NCBI RefSeq assembly: GCF_030811715.1
Contig: NZ_JAUSRH010000009.1
Coordinates: 1 to 64,000, forward strand
DNA from: Sinomonas atrocyanea
GTDB lineage: Bacteria; Actinomycetota; Actinomycetes; Actinomycetales; Micrococcaceae
Length of the DNA: 64,000 nucleotides
Direction of reading: 5' to 3'
The position numbers and the translations under genes were made by a program. Of the stretch, positions 17,798 through 26,165 are shown piece by piece. How positions within the stretch are numbered: position 1 is the first letter of the stretch; every line of letters begins with the position of its first letter. The notes beneath the pieces are model-generated. The model saw only the letters and a program-made list of their open reading frames with translations. It had not been told where the DNA came from and did not search any database.

Positions 17798-17873
17798 GCT
17801 CCGCTCCGTACCCGCCGTCTGAAGGTCCACCTCTGGCAGTGGAGGTCCTGACGACGACCCCCGGAGACGACCC

Positions 17874-18998
17874 TCAGACGGGTTGGCGCGAGCGGGCGCA
17901 GATCTGGTCTGCGACCGCCTTGGCGTCCCTTCCCACGCCGCCCACGAGGTGCGAGCTGAACGCGCTCTGGAAGAAGAGGCCCACGAAGAAGAGGCCGGGC
18001 ACGCCCGCCGCCGCGCCGCCGTTCTCGATCGGGTAGCCGTCCGCGTCCAGGCGGACCGTCGGCACGAACGAGTAGTCGCGCCGGTAGCCCGTGCACCACA
18101 GCACGTTCGCGACGTCCAGGACGGTCCCGTCGTCGAGCTCCGGCTTCCCGCCGACGGCGCCGACGGTCCGCGCCTGGGTCCGGTGGACGCCCGCGGCGTC
18201 GAGGTCAGCACGCCGCGTGCGCACGAGCGGCGCCCGCCCGGCCGCCCTCATCGCCGCACGGGCCCTCCGCCCGAGCGGGTTCTTGAGGGTCAGCACGTGG
18301 TTGGCCACGAACCAGAACAGCGGGGCGCGGACCCGCTCGTTGCCTGGGATCTCGCCCGGGTGGCGGCCCGAGAGCCATGTCTCGTGCCCTGCGCCGACGG
18401 CCTCGATGGCGAGGTCGGCGCCCGAGGTGCCGGCCCCGACCACGAGCACGGGGCCGGGAAGGAGCTGGGCAGCGTTGCGGTACTGGCTCGAGTGGAGCTG
18501 CCGGATGCCCGGGTCGAGCTCGGCGGCGACGTCGGGGACCTTCGGCACCGCCTCCGAGCCGGTCGCGACGACGACGTTCTCCGCCGCGTACTCTCCCGCG
18601 TCGGTCACGATCCCGAACCCTCCCGCGGGGAGGGCGTTGACCCAGAGCACGCGCACGCCGGTGCGGATGCGTCCGCCGAGAGTGCCGCCGTACTCCTCGA
18701 GGTAGTCGCCGAGCGCGCCGCCGGTCGGGAACACGTCGGGTGGCCCCGGGAAGGGGAGGCCGGGGAGACCGTTCACGCGGGCTGGTGTGAAGAGGCGGAG
18801 CGAGTCATAGCGTTCGTGCCACTGGCTGCCGATCCGGTCGCGCTCCTCGAGCACGAGGCAGTCTCTGCCGGCGTCGGCGAGCCAGTGGGCCGTAGCGAGC
18901 CCGGCCTGCCCGCCGCCGACGATGACGGTCTCGACACGGTGCACCGGTGCGCCGCCCGGGGCTGGGGGAAGGGGCGTCTGGGGCTGGAAGCTGGTCAT
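17874..18998 (-). CDS. Flavin-containing monooxygenase-type oxidoreductase
   Basis: 374 residues. FAD-binding motif VIVGGGQAGLATAHWL at about 26-41, an internal NADPH-binding VVGAGTSGADLAIE near 180, and the LWCTGYRRD type segment near 308 that closes the flavin site. This places it among NAD(P)/FAD monooxygenases of the YUC/FMO-like group, which oxygenate small N- or S-containing or ketone substrates. The substrate is unknown. It lies downstream of the LuxR-type regulator on the same strand (126-nt gap), which may control it. Confidence 0.85.
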   Translation of the reverse strand: MTSFQPQTPLPPAPGGAPVHRVETVIVGGGQAGLATAHWLADAGRDCLVLEERDRIGSQWHERYDSLRLFTPARVNGLPGLPFPGPPDVFPTGGALGDYLEEYGGTLGGRIRTGVRVLWVNALPAGGFGIVTDAGEYAAENVVVATGSEAVPKVPDVAAELDPGIRQLHSSQYRNAAQLLPGPVLVVGAGTSGADLAIEAVGAGHETWLSGRHPGEIPGNERVRAPLFWFVANHVLTLKNPLGRRARAAMRAAGRAPLVRTRRADLDAAGVHRTQARTVGAVGGKPELDDGTVLDVANVLWCTGYRRDYSFVPTVRLDADGYPIENGGAAAGVPGLFFVGLFFQSAFSSHLVGGVGRDAKAVADQICARSRQPV

Positions 18999-19124
18999 GC
19001 CTCGACGGTACGGCTGCCGGTGGGAGCGCCGCGTCGGGCGGAACGTGCATCCTCCGCTCGCGCGGCATGGGTATTTCTGTGCAGGGACGTCACCCCGGGC
19101 AGGAGGTGGCCCAGGCAGGGCGGG

Positions 19125-20825
19125 TCAGACGAGGCCGTGGTTGTAGGCGTAGGCGGTCGCTGCGGCACGGGAGGCGATGCGCAGCTTGGCATAGATGTTC
19201 GCAAGGTGGCGCGCCACGGTCTTCTCGCTGAGGACGAGCTCCTTCGCGATGGCCCGGTTGGTGAGGCCCGCGGCCACGAGGCGCACGATCTCCGCCTCGC
19301 GGTCGGTGAGGCGCGCCGCGGACGACGCCGCGTGGCCGGCGCGCGCCCCAGCGGGGTCTGCGGTGCCCGCCGGCAGGGCCGCGAGGTCCGGCGCGGCGCC
19401 GAGCCGCTCGAATGCGGCGCGGGCAGCCTCGACTTCGAGGGCGGCGGCCTCGTGGTCGCCCAGGGCGGCGTAGCACCGGCCGAGCGTGGCGCGGGTGCGC
19501 GCTTCGGGGTACGGCATGCCCAGGCCGTGCCAGGCCAGGGACGCGTCCCGCAGCCGCCGGACGGCCCGGGCCGCATCCCCGGCCGCGCAGCACGCCGTGC
19601 CCTCGGCCGCGAGTGCCTGGGCCCGCAGGACGCCGGCGCGGCCGGCCCCCTCCGGCTCCGCCCGCTCCGCCAGCTCGGCGAGCTCGCGGGCCCCGGCGAG
19701 GGCTGCCGCGGCATCGTCCGCGGCCGCCATGACCTCGACGTAGGCGGGCAGGAACTCCTCCCGTTCGGAGCGGCGCGTGAGCTCCGCGTCGAGCCGGCGG
19801 GCGGAGACGGCGGCCGCGTCGACACGCCCCTGGGCGAGGCGGAGCAGCATGAGGCCGGGCTCGGGCCGGCGGCCGGCCGCGTTGGCGCGGCGGTATGCGG
19901 CCTCGGCGTCGGCGAAGCGGCCGCCGAGGCGGTGGAGTTCGCCCATCTGGTAGCTGGCCAGGCCCGCGTCGGCCGGCAGCAGCCGCTGCGCGGCGCGGGC
20001 AGCCTCCTCGAGCGCGCCGGCCCAGTCGCCGTCGAGCATCTTCACCTCCGAGCGGTGCACGAGGCACTGCCCGCGGAAGGGGACGAGCTCCCGGTTCCGC
20101 TCGCACCAGTCGGTGGCCGCGGCGGTCCATTCCCGGGCGCGGGAGAGGTCCTTGGCCCGCAGCGACGCCGAAATCACCGAGCAGTACGCGACCCCGTTCA
20201 CGATCGGGATGGTGACCTCGCCCGCCGTCACCGTGGCCATCGCCTCGTCGAACTCGCCGAGGCCGGCGGCCGCGTCCCCGAGCCGCAGGAGTGCCCAGCC
20301 CGCGCTGAGCCGGGAGAAGACCTCGGTGTCCGTGTCCCGGGCCCCGTGCGCGATCAGGATGGCCTCGCGGGAGAGGCCGAGGGCGCGGTGCGTCTCGGCC
20401 GGGTCCGGCGAAGCGAGGGCCCGGTGGCCCAGCCCGGAGAGGAGGAGAGCCCGCTCCGCCGTGAGGCTGCCCTCCTGCACGACTGCGGCGAGGCGCCGGC
20501 CCCATGCCTCGGCCCGGCCCCGGTCGCCGCGGCTGTCGTGGGCGAAGGCGAGCCAGAACGCGGCGCGGGCGGCAGCGGCGTCGTCGTGCGCGTCGAGGAA
20601 GCGGCGGAAGGCGCGGCCGAACAGGCCGATGCTGCGCTCCTCGAATCCAAGGAGGTACGCGCTGAACCCGGCGAGCATGAGGTCGGGGCCCGGAAGGGCC
20701 GCGACCGAGTCGGCGAGCTCGAAAGCCTCGAGCGCGCGCTTCCAGGCGCCGGCCCCATACAGGCGGCGCCCGTCGTCGAGGGGCCGGGCAGAAGCTGGAA
20801 GCCGGTCCGTGGAACCGGGGGCCAC
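19125..20825 (-). CDS. LuxR-family regulator with TPR-like body
   Basis: 566 residues from the GTG at 20825. The C-terminal HTH (about 502-560) has the LuxR signature LTDREAEIVRLVAAGLTNRAIAKELVLSEKT. Residues 10-480 are Ala/Arg-rich paired helices spaced like tetratricopeptide repeats (for example YGAGAWKRALEAFELAD). There is no N-terminal ATPase, unlike the MalT/LAL group. TATCCT lies 6 nt before the GTG, indicating a leaderless message. It is divergent from the zinc dehydrogenase/deaminase pair and upstream of the monooxygenase, either of which may be its target. Confidence 0.85.
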   Translation of the reverse strand: MAPGSTDRLPASARPLDDGRRLYGAGAWKRALEAFELADSVAALPGPDLMLAGFSAYLLGFEERSIGLFGRAFRRFLDAHDDAAAARAAFWLAFAHDSRGDRGRAEAWGRRLAAVVQEGSLTAERALLLSGLGHRALASPDPAETHRALGLSREAILIAHGARDTDTEVFSRLSAGWALLRLGDAAAGLGEFDEAMATVTAGEVTIPIVNGVAYCSVISASLRAKDLSRAREWTAAATDWCERNRELVPFRGQCLVHRSEVKMLDGDWAGALEEAARAAQRLLPADAGLASYQMGELHRLGGRFADAEAAYRRANAAGRRPEPGLMLLRLAQGRVDAAAVSARRLDAELTRRSEREEFLPAYVEVMAAADDAAAALAGARELAELAERAEPEGAGRAGVLRAQALAAEGTACCAAGDAARAVRRLRDASLAWHGLGMPYPEARTRATLGRCYAALGDHEAAALEVEAARAAFERLGAAPDLAALPAGTADPAGARAGHAASSAARLTDREAEIVRLVAAGLTNRAIAKELVLSEKTVARHLANIYAKLRIASRAAATAYAYNHGLV

Positions 20826-20837
20826 GCTTCGAGGATA
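20823..20837 (-). promoter_or_regulatory. Leaderless -10 of LuxR gene
   Basis: On the minus strand TATCCT (20837-20832) is followed after 6 nt by GTG (20825-20823). No ribosome site is present. This defines the start used here. Confidence 0.5.
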
Positions 20838-20888
20838 GACCGGAGTAGGTTGTACCTGAATGCCGCCCACGCAACGCAAGGAGCTCCC

Positions 20889-21959
20889 ATGCGCGCCACC
20901 ATGATCCACGGAACCCGCGACATCCGCGTCGAGGACCGGCCCGAGCCGGAGGTCCGCCTCCCCGGCGACGCCGTGGTCCGCGTGACGGCGGCCTGCGTGT
21001 GCGGCTCCGACCTGTGGCCCTACCGCGGCGTCCGAGCCACGGAGGAGCCGCACCCGATCGGGCACGAGTTCGTCGGGGTCGTCGAGGCCGTCGGCGACGA
21101 CGTGACCGTGGTCAAGGTCGGCGACTTCGTGGTGGCGCCCTGGGCGATCTCCTGCGGAGAGTGCCCGCCGTGCCGCAACGGCGTGCAGGTCGCGTGCGAG
21201 CACCGCGCCGCGTGGGGCGGCTCCGACGAGCAGGGCCTTCCGGTGGACGGCGGCCAGGGGGAGCGGGTCCGTGTGCCCCTCGCCAACGGCACGCTCGTCC
21301 CGGTCCCCGGCGTGGCGGACCCGGACGAGGCCCTGACCAAGAGCCTGCTCACCCTCTCCGACGTCATGGGCACGGGCCACCACGCCGCCGTGGCCGCCCA
21401 GGTGGGCCCCGGCCGGAGCGTCGTGGTGGTGGGCGACGGCGCCGTGGGCCTGTGCGCGGTCCTCGCCGCCAAGCGCCTCGGCGCGGAGCGCATCATCGCC
21501 ATGTCCCGGCACGAGGACAGGGCCGCGATCGCCCGGCAGTTCGGCGCCACCGACGTGGTGGCCGAACGAGGCAAGGACGCCGCCGAGAAGGTCCGCTCGA
21601 TCCTCGGCGGCGTCCTGGCGGACTCGGTGCTCGAATGCGTCGGCACCAAGGAGTCCATGGAGCAGGCCTTCGCCTGCACCCGGCCCGGCGGCAGCCTTGG
21701 GTTCGTGGGCGTCCCCGCCGGCGGGGCGGAGCTGCCGATCGGCACCCTGTTCTCCAAGAACATCTCGGTGGGCGGCGGCGCCGCGTCCACCCGCGAATAC
21801 CTTCCCGAGCTGCTCGAGGACGTCCTCTCCGGCGCGATCAACCCCGGCCTCGTGTTCGACTCGGTCATGGCCCTCGAGGATGCCCCCGAGGCGTACCGGG
21901 CGATGGACGAGCGCCGCGCAACGAAGGTCATGCTCGTTCCCGCCGGGGCCCAGCAGTGA
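20889..21959 (+). CDS. Zinc-dependent alcohol dehydrogenase family protein
   Basis: 356 residues, medium-chain dehydrogenase. Catalytic-zinc ligands C38, H59-E60 (CVCGSDLW and IGHEF) and the structural-zinc cysteines C89, C92, C95, C103 are all present, as is the nucleotide-binding VVVGDGAVGLCAV motif near 178. It oxidises an alcohol or reduces an aldehyde with NAD(P); the substrate is not evident. RBS AAGGAG 7 nt before the ATG. It overlaps the deaminase gene by four bases (GTGA), so the two are co-translated. Confidence 0.9.
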   Translation: MRATMIHGTRDIRVEDRPEPEVRLPGDAVVRVTAACVCGSDLWPYRGVRATEEPHPIGHEFVGVVEAVGDDVTVVKVGDFVVAPWAISCGECPPCRNGVQVACEHRAAWGGSDEQGLPVDGGQGERVRVPLANGTLVPVPGVADPDEALTKSLLTLSDVMGTGHHAAVAAQVGPGRSVVVVGDGAVGLCAVLAAKRLGAERIIAMSRHEDRAAIARQFGATDVVAERGKDAAEKVRSILGGVLADSVLECVGTKESMEQAFACTRPGGSLGFVGVPAGGAELPIGTLFSKNISVGGGAASTREYLPELLEDVLSGAINPGLVFDSVMALEDAPEAYRAMDERRATKVMLVPAGAQQ

Positions 21960-22387
21960 GCGAAGGGTTCGAGGCGGCTCTGGCCGCCGCGCGGGAGGGC
22001 CTCGCCCAGGGCGGCATCCCCATCGGCGCCGCGCTGGTCCGCGGCGGCCAGGTGATCGCCGCAGGCCACAACGAGCGCGTCCAGAGCGGCGATCCGATCG
22101 CCCACGGCGAGATGGCCGCGCTGCGCTCGGCGGGGCGCCAGCGCACCTACCGTGACACCGTGCTGTACACGACGCTTGCTCCGTGCGCGATGTGCACCGG
22201 CACCATCATCCAGTTCAAGATCCCGAAGGTCGTGGTCGGGGAGGCGCGGACGTTCGGCGGCGAGCTCGAGCTGCTGCGCTCGCGCGGCGTCGAGGTCGAG
22301 GTGCTCGACGATCCGCGGTGCGTCCAGATGATGGCGGACTTCCAGCGCGAGCACGCCGAGCTGTGGGCGGAGGACATCGCCGAATAG
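21956..22387 (+). CDS. Fcy1-type cytosine deaminase-like protein
   Basis: 143 residues. Zinc-site motifs H50-G51-E52 and P76-C77-A-M-C80 of the CDA fold are intact. Beyond the zinc site it has the layout of the yeast-type cytosine deaminase (HGE rather than HAE, LYTTLAPCAMCTGTII, and the closing LWAEDI segment), not of the unrelated CodA. Expected reaction: cytosine to uracil plus ammonia. The next region is creatinine catabolism, and creatinine deamination is done by cytosine-deaminase-like enzymes in some bacteria, so creatinine as substrate is a possibility but only an inference. The GTG start overlaps the dehydrogenase stop. Confidence 0.85.
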   Translation: MSEGFEAALAAAREGLAQGGIPIGAALVRGGQVIAAGHNERVQSGDPIAHGEMAALRSAGRQRTYRDTVLYTTLAPCAMCTGTIIQFKIPKVVVGEARTFGGELELLRSRGVEVEVLDDPRCVQMMADFQREHAELWAEDIAE

Positions 22388-22400
22388 GGCGCGAGGACGG

Positions 22401-23210
22401 CTAGCCCGCGGCGGCGCGGCCGCCCGCGTTCCCGCCGAGCCGCCGGGTCACATCCGCCGCGGCACGGGCGCACGCGTCGCAGATCTCCGCGAGCCGCTCG
22501 GGGGAGACCCGGAACCGCGGGGCCGAGATCAGCACGGCGGCCACCACGTCGCCCCGGTGGTCGTACACGGGGGAGGCCACGCCCACTTCGTCGGGCGAGG
22601 TCTCGCCGTAGTTGACCGCATAGCCCTTCGCGGCGGCCTCGGCGAGGCGCACCGCGTAGGCATCGAGCGCCCGGCTGTCGGTGTGCGGCAGCTGCACCGC
22701 GCCGGTGGTCAGCAGCTCGCGGACCCGCTCGGGCGGTTCGGTCGCGAGGAAGACCTGCACGGAGGAGGACAGCGCCGTCCCGTAGCGGGTGCCCAGGGTC
22801 GTGGTGTGCTTGACCTGGTGACGGCTCGGGATCTGCTCGACCGAGACGGCCTCGTGCCCGTTCCAGAGCAGGAGCGCCGAGGTCTCGCCGGTCTTCTCGC
22901 CGAGTTCGCGGAGCACGGGGTAGGCCACCCGGCGAACGTCGAGGTCCGCGAGGAGCGGGCCCGCCACGGCGATGATGCCCAGCCCGAGCCGGAACCTGCG
23001 CGTCGGCTCGTCGCGCTCCACGAGTCCCTCGGACTCGAGGGTGCTCAGGATGCGGGAGACGGAGCTCTTGTGCAGGCCCACCTGGGCGGCGATCTCGGTG
23101 ACGCCCAGCAGTGGCTCGTCGACGCTGAAGCAGCGCAGCACCGCCACGGCGTTCGAGATGGGGGAGGCCGCGCGGCCCTCGCCGGCCTCGCCGTTGCCGT
23201 TCTCACTCAT
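22401..23210 (-). CDS. IclR-family regulator (IclR-1)
   Basis: 269 residues. Winged HTH at about 20-80 with recognition helix GLHKSSVSRIL, followed by an IclR effector domain (about 95-260) ending in a C-D-A-C-A segment. It is a close paralogue of the IclR protein at 38650, with near-identical recognition helix and long identical runs in the effector domain, so both may bind the same operator. It lies downstream of the creatinase gene on the same strand, separated by a terminator hairpin. It is probably a repressor or activator of the creatinine genes. Confidence 0.9.
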   Translation of the reverse strand: MSENGNGEAGEGRAASPISNAVAVLRCFSVDEPLLGVTEIAAQVGLHKSSVSRILSTLESEGLVERDEPTRRFRLGLGIIAVAGPLLADLDVRRVAYPVLRELGEKTGETSALLLWNGHEAVSVEQIPSRHQVKHTTTLGTRYGTALSSSVQVFLATEPPERVRELLTTGAVQLPHTDSRALDAYAVRLAEAAAKGYAVNYGETSPDEVGVASPVYDHRGDVVAAVLISAPRFRVSPERLAEICDACARAAADVTRRLGGNAGGRAAAG

Positions 23211-23286
23211 GGGTCAACCCTATGCGGCGGGCGCCGCCGGAGTGCTCAGTCATGGTGGTGTCCCCTTCTTTCACGGCTGCGGGCGT

Positions 23287-23334
23287 ACGACGGCGGCGCC
23301 GCACCCCGCGCGTGGCGGGGTGCGGCGCCGTCGT
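23287..23334 (-). terminator. Terminator of creatinase operon
   Basis: A 15-bp GC-rich stem with a 5-nt loop, extended by ACGAC/GTCGT across a 3-nt bulge. It starts 15 nt beyond the creatinase stop and separates it from IclR-1. Confidence 0.75.
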
Positions 23335-23348
23335 GCTCACCGTGGCCG

Positions 23349-24608
23349 TCAGGCCTCGATGATGTTCTTCTCGGGGCCGAACGGGAACTTGGTGATGTTC
23401 TCCACCGTGTCCTCGCCGATCACCAGGATGTCGTGCTCGCGGTAGCCGCCGGCGCCCGGGAGGCCGTCGGCGACCGTGATCATGGGCTCCATCGAGACGA
23501 CCATGCCCGGCTCGAGCACCGTCTCGATGTCCTCGCGCAGCTCGAGGCCCGCCTCGCGGCCGTAGTAGTGCGAGAGGACGCCGAACGAGTGGCCGTAGCC
23601 GAACGTGCGGTTGGCGAGGAGGCCGTGGGAGATGTAGATCTCGTTCAGCTCGGCGGCGATGTCCTTGCAGACGGCGCCGGGCTTGATGAGCTCGAGGCCG
23701 CGGCGGTGGACCTCCACGTTGATGTTCCACAGCTCGAGGGAGCGCTCGTCCGGCTGGCCCAGGAAGAGGGTGCGCTCAAGGGCCGTGTAGTAGCCGGAGG
23801 TCATCGGGAAGCAGTTCAGGGAGAGGATGTCGCCCCGCTGGAGCTTCCGGGTGGTGGCCCAGTTGTGGGCGCCGTCGGTGTTGATGCCGGACTGGAACCA
23901 GACCCACGTGTCGCGGACCTCGCGGTCCGGGAAGGTCTTGGCGATCTCGTGGACCATCGCCTCGGTGCCGATGAGCGCCACCTCGTACTCGGTGATGCCC
24001 TCGCGGATGGCGTTGCGGATGGCCTCGCCCCCGAGGTCGCCGATGCGGGCGCCGTGCTTGATGACCTCGATCTCCTCCGCGGACTTGATCATGCGCTGGC
24101 GCATGGCGTCCTGGGAGACATCGAGGAGCTGGGCGCCCGGGAACGCGGCGGCGATCTTCTCACGGGTCAGGGTGGGCAGGGCGTCGTCCTCGACGCCGAG
24201 GCGGGTGGCCTTGACGCCGCGCTGGCGCAGGGCCTCCTGCAGTCCGAAGTAGAAGTTGTCGCGGCGCCAGTCGGTGTAGACGATGTTCTCGCCGTAGGAG
24301 GTGCGCCACGGCATGCCGGCGTCGATGTTCGCCGTGACCGTGACCGAGTCGTCGGCGGTGACGACGAGCGCGTAGTTGCGGCCGAACGTGGTGTAGAGGA
24401 AGTCGGAGTAGTACTTGATGCCGTGGTAGCTGGTCAGGATGACCGCGTCCAGGTCCTTGGCGGCCATGATCTGGCGGAGGCCGGCGAGGCGGCGTTCGAA
24501 CTCGGCGTCTGAGAACGTGAGCTTGCCCTTCGTGCCGTTGTGCAGCACCTTGAGGCGCTCGAGCTCGGCGACGTTCGTGACGTTCGTGGAGGTCAGGTCG
24601 ACGGACAT
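23349..24608 (-). CDS. Creatinase (creatine amidinohydrolase)
   Basis: 419 residues. It hydrolyses creatine to sarcosine plus urea in the cytosol. The protein follows Pseudomonas creatinase closely along its whole length: FTSYH-like LTSYHGIKYYSDFLY near 59-72, NIVYTDWRRDN near 108-118, the FQSGINTDGAHN block with the catalytic-type His248 (His232 in the Pseudomonas enzyme), LNCFPM, GYGHSFGxLSHYYGREAGLELREDI and the GAGGYREHDIL tail. The fold is that of M24 aminopeptidases without the metal site. RBS AAAGGAG. It is co-directional with and 56 nt after the MHS carrier gene, which probably shares its promoter. Confidence 0.96.
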   Translation of the reverse strand: MSVDLTSTNVTNVAELERLKVLHNGTKGKLTFSDAEFERRLAGLRQIMAAKDLDAVILTSYHGIKYYSDFLYTTFGRNYALVVTADDSVTVTANIDAGMPWRTSYGENIVYTDWRRDNFYFGLQEALRQRGVKATRLGVEDDALPTLTREKIAAAFPGAQLLDVSQDAMRQRMIKSAEEIEVIKHGARIGDLGGEAIRNAIREGITEYEVALIGTEAMVHEIAKTFPDREVRDTWVWFQSGINTDGAHNWATTRKLQRGDILSLNCFPMTSGYYTALERTLFLGQPDERSLELWNINVEVHRRGLELIKPGAVCKDIAAELNEIYISHGLLANRTFGYGHSFGVLSHYYGREAGLELREDIETVLEPGMVVSMEPMITVADGLPGAGGYREHDILVIGEDTVENITKFPFGPEKNIIEA

Positions 24609-24664
24609 GGTGGGTCTCCTTTTCAGGGGTTGTGTGTGCGTGGAGGTGAGGAAAGTCGGGAAGG

Positions 24665-26038
24665 TCAGTGGGCCAGCGGCCGGCGGGAGGTCTCCTTGGC
24701 GCACAGGACGGCGATGAGGGAGACGATGGCAGCGGCGACGAGGTACCAGGCAGGCGCGAGCTTGGTGTGCATGACGCCGATCAGCAGGGTCGCCATGAAG
24801 GGGGCCGTGCCGCCGAAGACGGCGTTGGCGAGGTTGAAGCTCACCGCGAAGCCGGAGTACCGGATGCGGGTCGGGAACAGCTCGGCGAGGAAGCTCGGCA
24901 GCGTCCCGTCGTTGAGGGTGAGCATGGCGCCGAGGAAGACCTCGACGAGCAGGATCACGGCGAAGTTGCCGGAGTCCAGGAGCATGAAGGCCGGGACGGT
25001 GAGCAGGATGAACAGGATCGAGGCGGACAGGAGCACGCGCTTGCGGCCGAACCGGTCCGAGGCGAGCCCGGTGAGGAAGATGAAGCCGATGTAGGTCAGC
25101 AGGGCGATCGTCGTCGCGAAGAAGGACTCGGTGGCGCCGAAGCCCAGCTCGGTCGAGAGGTAGGTGGGCATGTAGGAGAGGATCACGTAGAAGCCGACGG
25201 CGTTGAGCAGGACCGCGCCGACCGCCAGGATGAGCGAGCGCCAGTGCTTGACGAACATGTCCTTGACGGGGGCATGGGTGACCTCGTCCTCCTTGGCCAG
25301 TTCGCGGAAGACCGGCGTGTCCTCGAGCTTGGTCCGGATGTACCGGCCGATCAGGCCCATGGGGGCCGCGAGCAGGAACGGCAGGCGCCAGCCCCAGGCG
25401 GCCATCTCGGAGTCGCTGAGGACGATCGAGAGCAGGGCCGCGAGGAGCGAGCCGAGCAGGAGGCCCGCCGCGGTGGACGCCGGGACGACGGCGGCGTAGA
25501 GGCCGCGGCGGTGGGCGGGGGCGTACTCGACGAGGAAGGCCGAGGCGCCGGCGTACTCGCCTGCGGCGGAGAAGCCCTGGATCACGCGGATCACGAGGAG
25601 GATGATCGGGGCCCCGACGCCGATCATGGCGTACGGCGGGATGAGGGCGATGCAGAACGTCGCGCCGCTCATGATGAGGATGGACAGGGAGAGGGCGGTG
25701 CGGCGGCCGAGGCGGTCGCCGATGTGGCCCCAGACGAAGCCGCCGAGGGGGCGGACGAAGAACGAGATCGCGAAGACCGCGAAGGTCGCCAGCAGCGCGG
25801 TCTGCTTGTCGGAGTCCGGGAAGAACGCTGCGGCGATCGTGGAGGCGAGGTAGCCGTAGACCGCGTAGTCGAACCACTCGACGAAGTTGCCGATGAAGCT
25901 GCCCCACAGGACCCGACGGCGGGCGTCTTTGCCGATGCCGTCGGACGCTGCCGGGGAGGGCTGTCCGCTCAGCGGCACGTCTGCCTCGGGCCCAGCGCTG
26001 GTCGGGGATGCCAGGCGGGGGGAGTGTTCAGTGCTCAT
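24665..26038 (-). CDS. MHS-type MFS transporter
   Basis: 457 residues, twelve transmembrane helices. It has the metabolite:H+ symporter signatures: VEWFDYAVYGYLA in helix 1, GGFVWGHIGDRLGRR between helices 2 and 3, and GEYAGASAF in helix 5. Members import organic acids, betaine or similar compounds; sitting immediately upstream of creatinase in one operon, creatine or a related guanidino compound is a likely substrate (inference). Its promoter is flanked by two copies of the GTTGC-N7-GCAAC palindrome. It resembles the MFS protein at 30628. Confidence 0.9.
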   Translation of the reverse strand: MSTEHSPRLASPTSAGPEADVPLSGQPSPAASDGIGKDARRRVLWGSFIGNFVEWFDYAVYGYLASTIAAAFFPDSDKQTALLATFAVFAISFFVRPLGGFVWGHIGDRLGRRTALSLSILIMSGATFCIALIPPYAMIGVGAPIILLVIRVIQGFSAAGEYAGASAFLVEYAPAHRRGLYAAVVPASTAAGLLLGSLLAALLSIVLSDSEMAAWGWRLPFLLAAPMGLIGRYIRTKLEDTPVFRELAKEDEVTHAPVKDMFVKHWRSLILAVGAVLLNAVGFYVILSYMPTYLSTELGFGATESFFATTIALLTYIGFIFLTGLASDRFGRKRVLLSASILFILLTVPAFMLLDSGNFAVILLVEVFLGAMLTLNDGTLPSFLAELFPTRIRYSGFAVSFNLANAVFGGTAPFMATLLIGVMHTKLAPAWYLVAAAIVSLIAVLCAKETSRRPLAH

Positions 26039-26060
26039 GGGAAACCACCAGAAGCTTGGG

Positions 26061-26148
26061 GTTGCGTTTACCGCAACTCGGTTGCACCAGACTACGTGTG
26101 GTCTGGGTCACGGTCAAGAACTCGCACCGATGTTGCGGCAGTTGCAAC
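26061..26148 (-). promoter_or_regulatory. Creatinase-operon promoter between two operators
   Basis: On the minus strand TTGACC (26117-26112), a 17-nt spacer and TAGTCT (26094-26089) form a good promoter. An exact 17-bp palindrome GTTGC-N7-GCAAC lies on each side: 26132-26148 upstream of the -35 and 26061-26077 downstream of the -10. A further half site GTTGC is at 26081-26085. The spacing would let a tetrameric IclR protein bridge the two sites. Confidence 0.75.
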
Positions 26149-26165
26149 CAGATGACGGGCTGCCA

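Noticed and set aside
17883-20880. Upstream extension of the zinc dehydrogenase frame by about 1000 codons
   Set aside because: It is antisense to the monooxygenase and LuxR genes; the dehydrogenase has a good ATG and ribosome site at 20889.
23349-24608. Generic M24 Xaa-Pro aminopeptidase assignment
   Set aside because: The sequence follows creatinase along its whole length including the catalytic His block, and creatininase is two genes away.
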